NCBI GenBank assembly: GCA_029261035.1
Contig: JAJDCD010000012.1
Span: 186,001-250,000, forward strand
DNA length: 64,000 bases
DNA from: Candidatus Omnitrophota bacterium
GTDB taxonomy: Bacteria > Omnitrophota > Omnitrophia > Omnitrophales > JACROU01
Reading direction: 5' to 3'
Made by a program: the position numbers and the translations under genes. Numbering within the stretch: position 1 is the stretch's first letter; every line of letters starts with the position of its first letter. Shown one piece after another: positions 55,531-64,000 of this stretch. Under the pieces are notes generated by a model. It saw only the letters and a list, made by a program, of their open reading frames with translations, searched no databases and was not told where the DNA came from.

Positions 55531-57003
55531 CTACTTGTTTTTAAACGAAATCAACCGAGAAACAAACTGAGTCTTATGATTAATATAAAAGACTAAAGGA
55601 AGAGAAGCAACACAAACAACCACACTCTGAACTAAACACTGAATCAAACGATCATCCAACACAACCCACTTTTCAACAAACCAAACAACCCCCAACATAA
55701 AAACAAACGGAATCAGCGCCTTAACCCAAAAAAGAAAAACCCCCAACAAATGCCCAACCTGCAACATAGCATAACTCACTATAGCAATACTAAAAACAAC
55801 AAAAGTAAGAACCGTAGCTAAAGCGACCCCCTCAATCCCCCAGCCAAGACTAATCACATACCAATTCAATAAAATCGAAATTAAAATAGCCGCTACGACC
55901 AAAGGAATTACTTTCATTTGCTTGTTTAATGTAACTAAAAACGTACTCGTATGAAAACCCAAAGAAGCAAAAAAGGTTCCAAATAAAAAGATCTTCAAAG
56001 CTGCTGTTCCTGGAATATAATCTGGCAAAACCCACCAAACCACATAAGGAACAACTACATAAGCCAGTGCGATAAAAATAGGTGTTAATGCAGAAAGAAT
56101 CTGAAGAGGCAAAATGAGATAATTTTTAATACCTTCAGCGCTCCCACTTTCCCCATACTTCTCTTGAAGTCGCGGATATAGAACCGTGGATATAATAGTT
56201 GGAAATGCCAACAAATAGGTTTGAGTCATTGTAGCGATAGAATAGAACCCTAATTCTGTAAGATTAATAAAGCGTCCAATCATAACTTTATCAATACTTC
56301 TTAAGATCTCATAAGAAAAGCTCAATAAGAGTAAAGGGATCCCTATTTTTAAAAGACCTTTCAATTTTTTCGAATTCCAACACCACTTCATTTCATAACG
56401 TGCATGTAAATGCGCATAGGTAAAATTAAAAACAAAACTCAAAACTAATCCCGCATAAAGCCCATACAAACCCCACTTCCAAACCAAGCCGATAGTTACC
56501 GCTAAATCAACTAAAATACTCACTATTTTAATTTTACTCAATAAAACAAACTGTTTATTCGCTCTCAAAAGAGTTAAATAATAATCATAAATACGCTGCA
56601 TAATAACAACAAGGGCTGTCACCATTAACCCCCAACATATAACCGGAGAGTAATCTTCTCTCTTTAAAGCAACATAACCTACGATTAAAAGGGCTGGGAT
56701 AATTGAATTAATAATACTAAAACTAAACACCTGATTTTTAATCAATTCCGCTTCTTCTTGATTCCCCTTTCCTTTAAAAAAAGGAATCTCTCTAAAAGCT
56801 GCCTTCGTTGTCCCTAAGCTCGAATAGCCGCAGTAATTCATTACTACTTTTAGGAGAACAAAGATACCCATCTGTTCAGGCCCTAGAAATCTTCTTAGAA
56901 GGACACTATTGATAACGCCTAAGAACTGCGCAATATAGGAAGCTCCGCTAAAAATAACTGTGTCTTTTATAATTTGATTTTTATTTTTTGAAGAATCAGA
57001 CAT
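55531..57003 (-). CDS. Polysaccharide flippase (Wzx/MATE-like, MOP superfamily)
   Basis: This 490-residue membrane protein has about 12-14 helices and the start pattern of O-antigen flippases (TVIFSGASYIAQFLGVINSVLLRRFLGPEQMGIF). It probably moves undecaprenyl-linked sugars to the periplasmic face. It is the last gene of the sugar locus on this strand and follows the acyltransferase gene by 29 bp. Confidence 0.88.
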   Translation of the reverse strand: MSDSSKNKNQIIKDTVIFSGASYIAQFLGVINSVLLRRFLGPEQMGIFVLLKVVMNYCGYSSLGTTKAAFREIPFFKGKGNQEEAELIKNQVFSFSIINSIIPALLIVGYVALKREDYSPVICWGLMVTALVVIMQRIYDYYLTLLRANKQFVLLSKIKIVSILVDLAVTIGLVWKWGLYGLYAGLVLSFVFNFTYAHLHARYEMKWCWNSKKLKGLLKIGIPLLLLSFSYEILRSIDKVMIGRFINLTELGFYSIATMTQTYLLAFPTIISTVLYPRLQEKYGESGSAEGIKNYLILPLQILSALTPIFIALAYVVVPYVVWWVLPDYIPGTAALKIFLFGTFFASLGFHTSTFLVTLNKQMKVIPLVVAAILISILLNWYVISLGWGIEGVALATVLTFVVFSIAIVSYAMLQVGHLLGVFLFWVKALIPFVFMLGVVWFVEKWVVLDDRLIQCLVQSVVVCVASLPLVFYINHKTQFVSRLISFKNK

Positions 57004-57032
57004 AATTTACTTTCGAATTTAATTATAAAAAA

Positions 57033-57731
57033 TTAAGATTCAAAAATTTTCTTTTTTTCTTTGGCAGGAACACCTACAGCAAGAGCGGAATCAGAGATGG
57101 ATTGATTAACAACACTTCCAGCTCCTATTACTGCTTTTTGACCTATTTCAACCCCTTTAAGCACAACACTTTTCGCCCCAATCCAAGCATTTGCTTTGAT
57201 ATGAATCTTTTTGCTACGACCCGAATTCATCAAAATACGTTTATTGGTACTATCAATGTCATGATCACTGTCAAATAGATAAACACCAGGGCCTAAAATA
57301 ACATTGTTCTCTAAGCACATTTCCTTACTCCCTAACATACAATCTCGAGCGATCCAAACCTCATCTTGAATAACCACTTCTCCACTAGAAGTAATCATCG
57401 CGTTTCTCAGAATGGAACACTGCCTACCTATTTGAATCGTATCATTGGAAACAAGATGAGCCCCTCTTTCAATAAAACAATCATCTCCGATTGTAATAAT
57501 TCCGTTCCCAAAACACTCTAAACGAGCACCTGCTTCAATGACAACATTTTTTCCAATACGAATATGTTTTGACCCCTTAAGATCTATAGCCCCCGTCACA
57601 ACAGAACCCAAGCCAAAATTTTTAAAACGCAAACGATAATAGAAGGTAAACAAGAGCTTTTTAAGATAAACAGCCACCTTTTCAATAAAGCCCAATAAAC
57701 CGTCTTGTTTAAATACTGATTTTACATTCAT
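57033..57731 (-). CDS. Hexapeptide-repeat acyltransferase
   Basis: This 232-residue protein is a left-handed beta-helix transferase: repeated I/V/L-G-xxxxI units such as HIRIGKNVVIEAGARL, ITIGDDCFIERGAHL and GQKAVIGAGSVVNQSI. DSDHDIDS and the catalytic-type His lie in the loop typical of maltose/galactoside O-acetyltransferases. It likely acetylates a surface sugar. It is in the sugar locus between the flippase and neuB. Confidence 0.85.
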   Translation of the reverse strand: MNVKSVFKQDGLLGFIEKVAVYLKKLLFTFYYRLRFKNFGLGSVVTGAIDLKGSKHIRIGKNVVIEAGARLECFGNGIITIGDDCFIERGAHLVSNDTIQIGRQCSILRNAMITSSGEVVIQDEVWIARDCMLGSKEMCLENNVILGPGVYLFDSDHDIDSTNKRILMNSGRSKKIHIKANAWIGAKSVVLKGVEIGQKAVIGAGSVVNQSISDSALAVGVPAKEKKKIFES

Positions 57732-57743
57732 ATTTTTCCCTAT

Positions 57744-57873
57744 GTCATCGCGCCTGTCCTCCGGCTTGTTGGGAGGGAGGCTTTGACAATTAAACCGCGG
57801 AAATCTCGGGTTTTAATGCTCAAAGCTAAACCTGAGATTACCACGGACCCTTTGCCACATTCCTCGCCATGAC
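57744..57873. repeat. Palindromic element between neuB and the acyltransferase gene
   Basis: Outer arms GTCATCGCG (57744-57752) and CGCCATGAC (57865-57873) enclose an inner imperfect repeat, 57795-57813 against 57828-57846 (CCGCGGAAATCTCGGGTTT / AAACCTGAGATTACCACGG). It is of the TCATnGCG-style dispersed class and carries the same CTGAGATT...CCACGG words as the element at 42733-42900. Confidence 0.6.
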
Positions 57874-57884
57874 GATTTTGAAAG

Positions 57885-58910
57885 TTATACTAAATCCTGC
57901 ACCTTAATGGTTTTATTTGCTGGAATATTTTTTTTAGCTTTTTTGTTTAATACTTTATGAATTTGATTTGCTTTAATTCCACTTGATTCTGGACGAATTG
58001 GAACAATCATCGATTCTTTCAAAAAAGTTCCTTTTGCAACATCTGTTTTTGCTACATAACTTCTACGAATTAAAGGTTTCATTTTTATTTCTGTTTTAGA
58101 TACCTTTTTAGAATATTCGCCTAACATAGCTTCAACCAAACGAATCTTATCCACCATCTGCTTTAATTCCACAGGAGTCACAGAATGAAAATGATCCCCT
58201 CGAGGCCTGTTTTTATTTAAAGTAAAATGCTTTTCGATCACATTCGCCCCAACAGTCACCGCATGAACACAAGCATCAAACCCTAGCATATGATCCGAAT
58301 AGCCAACAGGCACTTTGAATTTATCTTTTAAATACGGAATTGATTGAAGATGAATGTTCTCTGGCAATGCTGGGTAATTAGCAACACAATGAAGCAATAC
58401 CACTTTTGATTTTGGAACCACTTTGAAAAGCTCTTTAATCTCAGACTCTTCTGTAGCACCCGTGGAAATAATAAGTGGTTTTTTGAACTTTTTTAAATAT
58501 GTGAGTAAATGAAAATTGTTTACATCCCCAGAAGCTACTTTAAATACAGGAGAAAGCTTAGCCACCAGGTCCGCACTTTCACGATCAAAAACACTGGCCA
58601 TAAAAACAACTTTGTTCTTTTTTGCTTCCTGCGCTAACTGTTGATATTGTTTGAAGGTAAACTGGAGTTTTTTAAATCGTTCTAATTGTGACTGCCCCTT
58701 ACTTTTAGTATGTGAATAAGAGGTTGCTGAAACACGAATCAATTGTTCTGGCTGGTACACTTGAAATTTAACGGCATCGGCTCCAGCCTTAGAAGCTTCT
58801 TTGATCAGCTTTTTCGCTTCAGAGAAACTCCCCTCATGATTCCCACCAATTTCAGCAATCACAAAGGTTCTTTTAGAATTAAGATTAAACTTCCCTATTT
58901 TCATAAGCAC
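57885..58910 (-). CDS. neuB: NeuB-family nonulosonic acid synthase
   Basis: This 341-residue enzyme condenses phosphoenolpyruvate with a hexosamine-type aldose to make sialic, legionaminic or pseudaminic acid. It has the barrel start FVIAEIGGNHEGSFSEAKKLIKEASKAGADAVKFQVY, the stretch GYSDHMLGFDACVHAVTVGANVIEKHFTLN, and a C-terminal SAF/antifreeze-like domain (about 280-341). The sugar type cannot be fixed from sequence alone. It follows the methyltransferase gene by 8 bp. Confidence 0.92.
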   Translation of the reverse strand: MLMKIGKFNLNSKRTFVIAEIGGNHEGSFSEAKKLIKEASKAGADAVKFQVYQPEQLIRVSATSYSHTKSKGQSQLERFKKLQFTFKQYQQLAQEAKKNKVVFMASVFDRESADLVAKLSPVFKVASGDVNNFHLLTYLKKFKKPLIISTGATEESEIKELFKVVPKSKVVLLHCVANYPALPENIHLQSIPYLKDKFKVPVGYSDHMLGFDACVHAVTVGANVIEKHFTLNKNRPRGDHFHSVTPVELKQMVDKIRLVEAMLGEYSKKVSKTEIKMKPLIRRSYVAKTDVAKGTFLKESMIVPIRPESSGIKANQIHKVLNKKAKKNIPANKTIKVQDLV

Positions 58911-58918
58911 CTCTTATC

Positions 58919-59926
58919 CTACGCTCTTTCAGCAAAAACAATCAGTTTGTATCCCAAATTGTTCTCAAAAATAAATTTCTCAACCTGTTCTCTTAATTCT
59001 GGACTAATATTAAACTCTTCTTTGTTTACCGATTTATCTGCCAAGTAAGGATTGTTATATCTCAGGAAATGAAGCGTTTCTTCAAACTGAGACAATTGAG
59101 TATACATATCTGTAACTTTAAAACCTTTTTTCTCTAAAAGCTGAGTAATCGTATCTGGAGAAAAATACCATAAATGATTTCTACCACCAAACGTTGGAGA
59201 ATATTCATGCATAACACGTGTTACAAAACTGTGGCCATTTGGAATCAACATAACCAAAGTTCCATCATCAGCAAGTAAAGGATGTACTTGTTCTAAAATC
59301 TCATCCGGATTAGGTGTATGCTCTAAAACTCCCCACATAGAAATAACCTGAAAATCTTTTTTAGGATAATCCACTTCATGAAGCAGCTTCGCGTCAACGG
59401 TTAAACCTAGTTCCTTAGTAGCATACTCATAAGCCTTCTTACTGATTTCCATGCCATGTGTATTCCATCCTAAATCACGAGCTAACTTCATAAAAAGCCC
59501 CACAGAACAACCTACATCTAACAATCTTTTACGATTGCCTTCAGAGTACTTTACACTCAAACGTTGAAGAGCTTCACCAAAACGGTGCTTAGCATCATAA
59601 TCTTGCTGCTCTTTAGTCAAAAGTATATCAACCCACGTATCTTGAGACTCATTCCCCTCATAACTTTCAATCAACTTATCCGTATCCACTTGAGGGCTCA
59701 CAAACAGCATTCCACAATCACAGCATTTCACAAATCGAAATCCCTCTTTCATAAAAGCCAAGTTATGCTTTTTGCTTTTACAAACACAACAATCCACGTG
59801 ACGCGCCAAAGATTCTTTCAATTCACCCGTCTCAGGATCCATTAGATCCAACAACTCTTTCTGCTGTTGTTTCCAATACTTATCTCGTCCTGTAGCTTTA
59901 ACAAACGTATAAGGATTCTCAGCCAT
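58919..59926 (-). CDS. SAM-dependent methyltransferase with N-terminal zinc-ribbon-like cysteines
   Basis: This 335-residue protein has an N-terminal Cys-rich segment (HVDCCVCKSKKH, then FRFVKCCDCGMLFVSPQ) that looks like a zinc ribbon. A class I methyltransferase follows: motif I LLDVGCSVGLFMKLARDLG, MEISKKAYEYA, and the post-I region SMWGVLEHTPNPDEIL. Proteins of this shape act in sugar or surface-lipid methylation. The substrate is probably a sugar of this locus. Confidence 0.85.
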   Translation of the reverse strand: MAENPYTFVKATGRDKYWKQQQKELLDLMDPETGELKESLARHVDCCVCKSKKHNLAFMKEGFRFVKCCDCGMLFVSPQVDTDKLIESYEGNESQDTWVDILLTKEQQDYDAKHRFGEALQRLSVKYSEGNRKRLLDVGCSVGLFMKLARDLGWNTHGMEISKKAYEYATKELGLTVDAKLLHEVDYPKKDFQVISMWGVLEHTPNPDEILEQVHPLLADDGTLVMLIPNGHSFVTRVMHEYSPTFGGRNHLWYFSPDTITQLLEKKGFKVTDMYTQLSQFEETLHFLRYNNPYLADKSVNKEEFNISPELREQVEKFIFENNLGYKLIVFAERA

Positions 59927-59943
59927 TTAAATACTCCTTTTAA

Positions 59944-61101
59944 CTAACCTTTATGCTTACTTAAAAATTCCTTAATAAAATCAATAACCACATCTACATC
60001 CTCATCGCTTAAACGTGGATGTAAGGGCAAACTCAAAACCTCATTCGCTAATTCTATCGATTGAGGAAACTCACTACCCGAAGGTACAAATGGGTGAAAC
60101 AACGGATGATCATGTAAAGGTAAATCCCAATGAACACTAGCACCTACCTGATTTTCCACTAAGAACATTCCCAAATCGTTCCTTAACCCAGATTTAACTC
60201 TAAAAGCATAATAAAGAGGCACGGCATCTGAGCCATCTTCAACTTCCATCAACTCAAACAAGCTTTCATTTTTCAAAAACTCACTATAACGCTCTGAAAT
60301 TTCTTTGCGTCTTTGAATAAAACCATCCAACTTCTTCATTTGAACCATACCCATAGCGGCCTGAATATCTGTCATTCTAAAGTTATGTCCTAGGTCATGA
60401 ATCTGATAGCTCCATGGTCTTTGACTTTCTTTTCTGTCCCAGGCTGATTTATTCATTCCATAAGAGCGGAGTGAGTTAATTTTTTGAATAAAAACCTCAT
60501 CATTCGAAGTAACCATACCCCCCATTCCAGCGCTGCAAATCATTTTTAAAGGACCAAAACTAAAAGAAGTGGCGTCCTTCCAGTTTCCAATTTTCACTCC
60601 TTCAAATGAAGAGCCGAGAGCATGAGCTGCATCTTGAACAATTTTCAACCCATGTTTTTCAGCAATAGCAGAAATAGAAGTCATATGAGCAGGAGTTCCA
60701 GCATAATGAAGAAGCAGTATCGCTTTTGATTGTGGTGTAATTTTTCGTTCTAAATCTTCAGGATCCAAATTACCTGTGGCTTTATTTACATCAACAAAAA
60801 CAGGTTTCAATCCTGCTTGTAAGATAGAAAGTCCTGCCGCAATAAAGTTGAATGTAGGGATCAAAACCTCATCCCCCGACTTAAACCCATAAGCACTTAA
60901 AGACAAATGCATCCCTGCGGTACAAGAACTAACGGCTGAAGCAAATTTAGCCCCAGTATACTCCTTAAACATTTCTTCAAAAGCTCTCACTTGAGGGCCA
61001 TTCAAAATCCAAGGAGACTCAACAACATCTTGAATTGCTTGTCTTTCCTCTGCTTCTAAAATAGGTTGGCCTAACGCTATTTTACGATTCGTTTTTTGCA
61101 T
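59944..61101 (-). CDS. DegT/DnrJ/EryC1 PLP-dependent sugar aminotransferase
   Basis: This 385-residue enzyme has the family features: PTFNFIAAGLSILQAGLKPVFVDVN, Asp157 in IVQDAAHALGS and the PLP lysine Lys186 in SFGPLKMICSAGMGG. It would aminate a 4-keto or 3-keto nucleotide sugar, such as in the route to a nonulosonic-acid precursor. Its start overlaps the acyltransferase stop by 20 bp. Confidence 0.92.
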   Translation of the reverse strand: MQKTNRKIALGQPILEAEERQAIQDVVESPWILNGPQVRAFEEMFKEYTGAKFASAVSSCTAGMHLSLSAYGFKSGDEVLIPTFNFIAAGLSILQAGLKPVFVDVNKATGNLDPEDLERKITPQSKAILLLHYAGTPAHMTSISAIAEKHGLKIVQDAAHALGSSFEGVKIGNWKDATSFSFGPLKMICSAGMGGMVTSNDEVFIQKINSLRSYGMNKSAWDRKESQRPWSYQIHDLGHNFRMTDIQAAMGMVQMKKLDGFIQRRKEISERYSEFLKNESLFELMEVEDGSDAVPLYYAFRVKSGLRNDLGMFLVENQVGASVHWDLPLHDHPLFHPFVPSGSEFPQSIELANEVLSLPLHPRLSDEDVDVVIDFIKEFLSKHKG

Positions 61102-61678
61102 GGTCTACTGTTTCGCTTTCTTGTTTAATCTGTTTCACAACCTTCGCAGGAATACCTGCAACAACGCTCCAAGCTGGAACATCTTCCTTCACCACACTTC
61201 CAGCAGCAACAACGGAGCATTCCCCTACGGTAACGCCACAAAGAATAGTAGATCTCGCGCCCAACCAGCATCCTTTTTTCAAAAGAACAGGTGCTTTTTT
61301 AGGGGGATAAAATTTTGAAAGAGGCTTACCTAACTTAGAACCACAATCTTCATGAGTTAAAATCATTACTTCAGGAGAGAATGTAACACTATCTTCGACA
61401 ATCACTTTATCAGCCAAATCTACAAAACAGCCTGGCTGAAGCGTAACATTATTTCCTAAGTCCAAATGACGAAACCCATCCACATAAGCATTCTGAAAGA
61501 GAACATCATGCACAAACGTGTTCTCTCCTACTTTTGCTCCGCCTAATTTTAAGAAGAAACTTCGCCAATTAGGGTAAGGTAAAGAACGTAGCCATTTTTC
61601 ATAAAACATCCACCACAGCCACTTTCTCCCCTCTCTTGTCTTCCATTTGGATAGCCAGCTATAAGATTTGGGATTCAT
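61082..61678 (-). CDS. Hexapeptide-repeat O-acetyltransferase
   Basis: This 198-residue beta-helix transferase has hexapeptide repeats (LGNNVTLQPGCFVDLADKVIVEDSVTFSPEV) and MILTHEDCGSKLGKP, with the His typical of the maltose/galactoside acetyltransferase group, then GCWLGARSTILCGVTVGECSVVAAGSVV. It probably adds acetyl to a surface sugar. It overlaps the aminotransferase gene. Confidence 0.87.
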   Translation of the reverse strand: MNPKSYSWLSKWKTREGRKWLWWMFYEKWLRSLPYPNWRSFFLKLGGAKVGENTFVHDVLFQNAYVDGFRHLDLGNNVTLQPGCFVDLADKVIVEDSVTFSPEVMILTHEDCGSKLGKPLSKFYPPKKAPVLLKKGCWLGARSTILCGVTVGECSVVAAGSVVKEDVPAWSVVAGIPAKVVKQIKQESETVDHAKNES

Positions 61679-61696
61679 AAGATTCGGTAGTCAGGC

Positions 61697-63097
61697 TTAG
61701 CTAAAAATCAAGCTTTCCTGCTGTAACATATTGTTGTATTTCTTATCTTTAAAATCTTGAAATTTACCTTGATCAAACTGAGCTTTAATTTCTTCTACAG
61801 CAGACTCAATTGTATTCGCAGGAACAAAACCAATGTCATCTCTAATTTTATCAAAGTTAACAAAGTAATCTCTTTGGTCTTTAGCGCCCTCATCATGAAT
61901 CACTTCTGTTCCTTCAATTTTAGAAGCCACCAAATTAGCCAAGTCGATCACACGATGATTTTGTTCGTTAGAACCTAAGTTAAAAACTTGTTTATGAATT
62001 TTTTGTTTATCCGCTTTCAATCCACAAATCATTGCACGCGCAACATCACGAGCATGAACATAAGGCCTCCATTGCTCACCACCAAATACGGTAATCTTCT
62101 TATTCGTATATGCATGCAGCACAAACAAATTTGCAACAAGATCAAAACGCATTCTAGGAGAAAGCCCATATACTGTTCCTAAACGAAAGATACATGGAGA
62201 AAAGTCATCATCCGCTAAAGACAAAATACCATGCTCCGTACGATACTTTGTTTCCGCATACAAAGAAACGGGAGCCACAGGAGATTCTTCCTTAAGCCCT
62301 TGCTTCCCTTCAGAAGCTCCATAGACAGCACAAGTCGACGCAAACAAATATCGGCCCACTTTATAATGACGAGCAGCGTCCGCGGCTGCTTTCGCTGTAA
62401 AATAGTTCACCATAATCGTGTGATTTACATCCAAATCACAAGCAGGGTCACCAACGATAGCTGCTAAATTAATAACAGCATCCACTCCAAAAGCAGCATC
62501 TACTAGAACATCTAGATTTCTAATGTCCCCAGTCATTAATTCAAAGTCAGGATGATTTACAATTTCTTTAAGTGAAGCATCTCCAAAAAGAAAACGATCC
62601 ACACCTCGAACGGCATAACCCTCTTTCAAAAGCTCTTCACACAAAAGAGAGCCTACATATCCACCAGCTCCAATAACACACACTTTTTCTTTGGTCGTGC
62701 TTCGTTCAGAATTTAAAGTAAAATCAACATGATCTTTATTTTCCTCTAAGGCTTCTTGAAGCTTCCAATATAATGCTAAATCTTTAACAACACCCTCAGC
62801 GTCCACTACAGGGACACGATTCACTCTATTTTTTCTCATAAACTCAACGCCATCTTCGATGGAAAAACCCTCTTTAAGAGTTCTTGGTTCCTTAGTCATT
62901 ACTTCTGAAATTGGAGTGCTTAATTCAATATTATTTAAAATAGCTCTACGAATATCACTATCCGTAAGAAGACCTATCAACTTATTATCCGCATCAACAA
63001 CCAAAGCGGCTCCTATTTTTGCGTTGGTAATAATCCCCATTACTTCTTTAATTGTTTGGTCCTTATTTGCTAATTGATTTTTTACCCAGTCTTTCAT
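61697..63097 (-). CDS. CBS-domain pair fused to NAD-dependent sugar epimerase/dehydratase
   Basis: This 466-residue protein has two CBS domains at about 10-115 (GAALVVDADNKLIGLLTDSDIRRAI and RVNRVPVVDAEGVVKDL). An extended SDR enzyme follows with GAGGYVG at 143-149, STCAVYG and Y280xxxK284 (SLYAETKYRTE). It likely modifies a nucleotide sugar, with the CBS pair sensing an adenine or cytidine nucleotide. In legionaminic-acid loci CBS domains are known fused to the nucleotidyltransferase PtmE; here the partner is an epimerase. It follows the PseG-like gene by 7 bp. Confidence 0.9.
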   Translation of the reverse strand: MKDWVKNQLANKDQTIKEVMGIITNAKIGAALVVDADNKLIGLLTDSDIRRAILNNIELSTPISEVMTKEPRTLKEGFSIEDGVEFMRKNRVNRVPVVDAEGVVKDLALYWKLQEALEENKDHVDFTLNSERSTTKEKVCVIGAGGYVGSLLCEELLKEGYAVRGVDRFLFGDASLKEIVNHPDFELMTGDIRNLDVLVDAAFGVDAVINLAAIVGDPACDLDVNHTIMVNYFTAKAAADAARHYKVGRYLFASTCAVYGASEGKQGLKEESPVAPVSLYAETKYRTEHGILSLADDDFSPCIFRLGTVYGLSPRMRFDLVANLFVLHAYTNKKITVFGGEQWRPYVHARDVARAMICGLKADKQKIHKQVFNLGSNEQNHRVIDLANLVASKIEGTEVIHDEGAKDQRDYFVNFDKIRDDIGFVPANTIESAVEEIKAQFDQGKFQDFKDKKYNNMLQQESLIFS

Positions 63098-63104
63098 CGC
63101 GTTA

Positions 63105-64000
63105 CTATCTCCTTTTCAAAAGAAACTCAATTTTTTTTATTAACCGTTCTGTTCCACGAGCATCAAGTCCTTTTTTTCCTAAAGAACTTATTTGGGATAA
63201 TTGCTTACGATTCTCAAATAACCGAGAAACCTGACGAGCCCCCTTTACCGCATTCGCATGATTCATACGTCCCATGTAAAGAGCAGACCCTTTTTTCTTA
63301 AATTCTATAATATTTTTCTCTTGATGCTTCACCTTAGCAAAAGCAAGTGCCGGAACTCCCATCAAAGCACACTCATAAAGAGTGCCCCCTCCTGCAACTA
63401 AAGCTAAGTCGACCTTATATAAATAAGGAGCCAGCGATTCCTGCGGCTCCAATAAATGAATCTTAAGGTTTTTAAGCCCTGACCAACGGTTTCGAATGCT
63501 AGTCTGTGAAGGTCCGAGCACGAAATAAACCTCTATATTAACACAAAAGGTTCTTATTGCGTCCAATAAAATTCCTGAAAAACCCAGGTCGCTCCCCCCT
63601 CCCAAACTAACCAAAATGGAAGATTTCTTAGAAATCTTACGCTTTCTTTTTAGGTATTTAGGGTAATCTGGGTGAAAAACACGGTATTTAGGCCCTAAAT
63701 CCACCACTGAAGAACCTTTTTTTATGCTTTTTGAGGAAATCCCCTCCACTAGTGTATTTGAAGTGAAATTAGCCTCAAATTTAGAGTCAGAACTGTTCTC
63801 TAGAGTAATAACAGAGAATGAAAAATGCTTTAATTGACGAATATAGCTCTTGGAAACCTTAAGAATATCCAAAACACAAACAACCTTATCTGAAAAAGAA
63901 ACTTTCTTTGAAATAAAAAGAGGCTCTTCTGCTTTTGATAAGCGCTTTGGTATCACAATAACTGTAAGGCCTTGCTTCTTCAACCAAGCAATCCCTTTTT
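63105..64000 (-). CDS. PseG/SpsG-like nucleotide-sugar hydrolase or glycosyltransferase (5' end off window)
   Basis: This frame is open to the window edge; at least 298 codons are present. The start lies beyond 64000; the TTG at 63983 is internal. The C-terminal part has VSLGGGSDLGFSGILLDAI and VAGGGTLYECALMGVPALAFAKVKHQEKNI, typical of PseG (hydrolysis of UDP-sugar to the free diacetamido sugar) and of GT28-like enzymes. It would supply the aldose used by NeuB. PseG proper is about 270-370 residues long, so most of the enzyme is here. Confidence 0.82.
   Translation of the reverse strand, partial: KGIAWLKKQGLTVIVIPKRLSKAEEPLFISKKVSFSDKVVCVLDILKVSKSYIRQLKHFSFSVITLENSSDSKFEANFTSNTLVEGISSKSIKKGSSVVDLGPKYRVFHPDYPKYLKRKRKISKKSSILVSLGGGSDLGFSGILLDAIRTFCVNIEVYFVLGPSQTSIRNRWSGLKNLKIHLLEPQESLAPYLYKVDLALVAGGGTLYECALMGVPALAFAKVKHQEKNIIEFKKKGSALYMGRMNHANAVKGARQVSRLFENRKQLSQISSLGKKGLDARGTERLIKKIEFLLKRR

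Overview
The window is AT-rich, densely coded DNA from a Gram-negative bacterium. The evidence for Gram-negative is a TolC-type outer-membrane channel with RND pumps, an Lgt/RseP envelope set, a heptose-phosphatase-like enzyme and a nonulosonic-acid surface-sugar locus. Encoded CCA ends on all three tRNAs, an unusually long secreted repeat protein and many palindromic intergenic elements would fit an uncultivated lineage such as Omnitrophota. That placement is an inference from gene style only; no rRNA is present to test it.

Layout. 1-9005 (minus): the first 3,001 codons of one giant secreted protein whose 3' end lies off the window. It has a signal peptide, a charged region, a JAMM-like metalloprotease motif and two arrays of 63-residue RHS/YD-like units. 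9135-19101 (minus): a tolC-hlyD-RND-RND efflux operon. 19193-29919 (minus): a housekeeping run read as tRNA-Gly, tig, clpP, serA, purA, uppS, cdsA, dxr, rseP, proS. 30078-32861 (minus): a histidine kinase/receiver pair and tRNA-Leu and tRNA-Lys, set in palindrome-rich spacers. 32950-34794: a PhoU-like protein and a Na/Pi cotransporter. 35060-40900 (minus): a small secreted protein and a metabolic run hisI, metE, NUDIX, folE2, sufE, dcd. 41320-45671: HIT protein and hemB (plus), oligopeptidase B (minus), a phosphoesterase (plus). 45679-51646 (minus): hydrolase, lgt, P-loop kinase, tatD, metG, NRAMP-like transporter. 51775-55198 (plus): gmhB-like phosphatase and ileS. 55531-64000 (minus): a surface-sugar locus with a PseG/SpsG-like enzyme, CBS-epimerase fusion, acyltransferases, DegT aminotransferase, methyltransferase, NeuB and a flippase.

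How they work together. The uppS-cdsA-dxr-rseP-lgt genes supply isoprenoid carriers, phospholipid precursors and lipoprotein processing for a two-membrane envelope. The efflux operon and the sugar locus serve the outer surface, and the giant protein is probably exported to it. The PhoU-like/Na-Pi pair has three 11-bp-spaced TTACA repeats upstream that resemble a Pho box.

Most unusual content: (1) the giant repeat protein with an exact 252-residue super-period; (2) two copies of a two-hairpin element (48585-48753 and 55357-55511) whose stems differ in sequence but stay complementary, while one loop, one internal loop and a linker are identical; (3) short 7-bp-period arrays at several gene ends, two of which supply the stop codon; (4) an inverted partial duplication of the tRNA-Lys gene.
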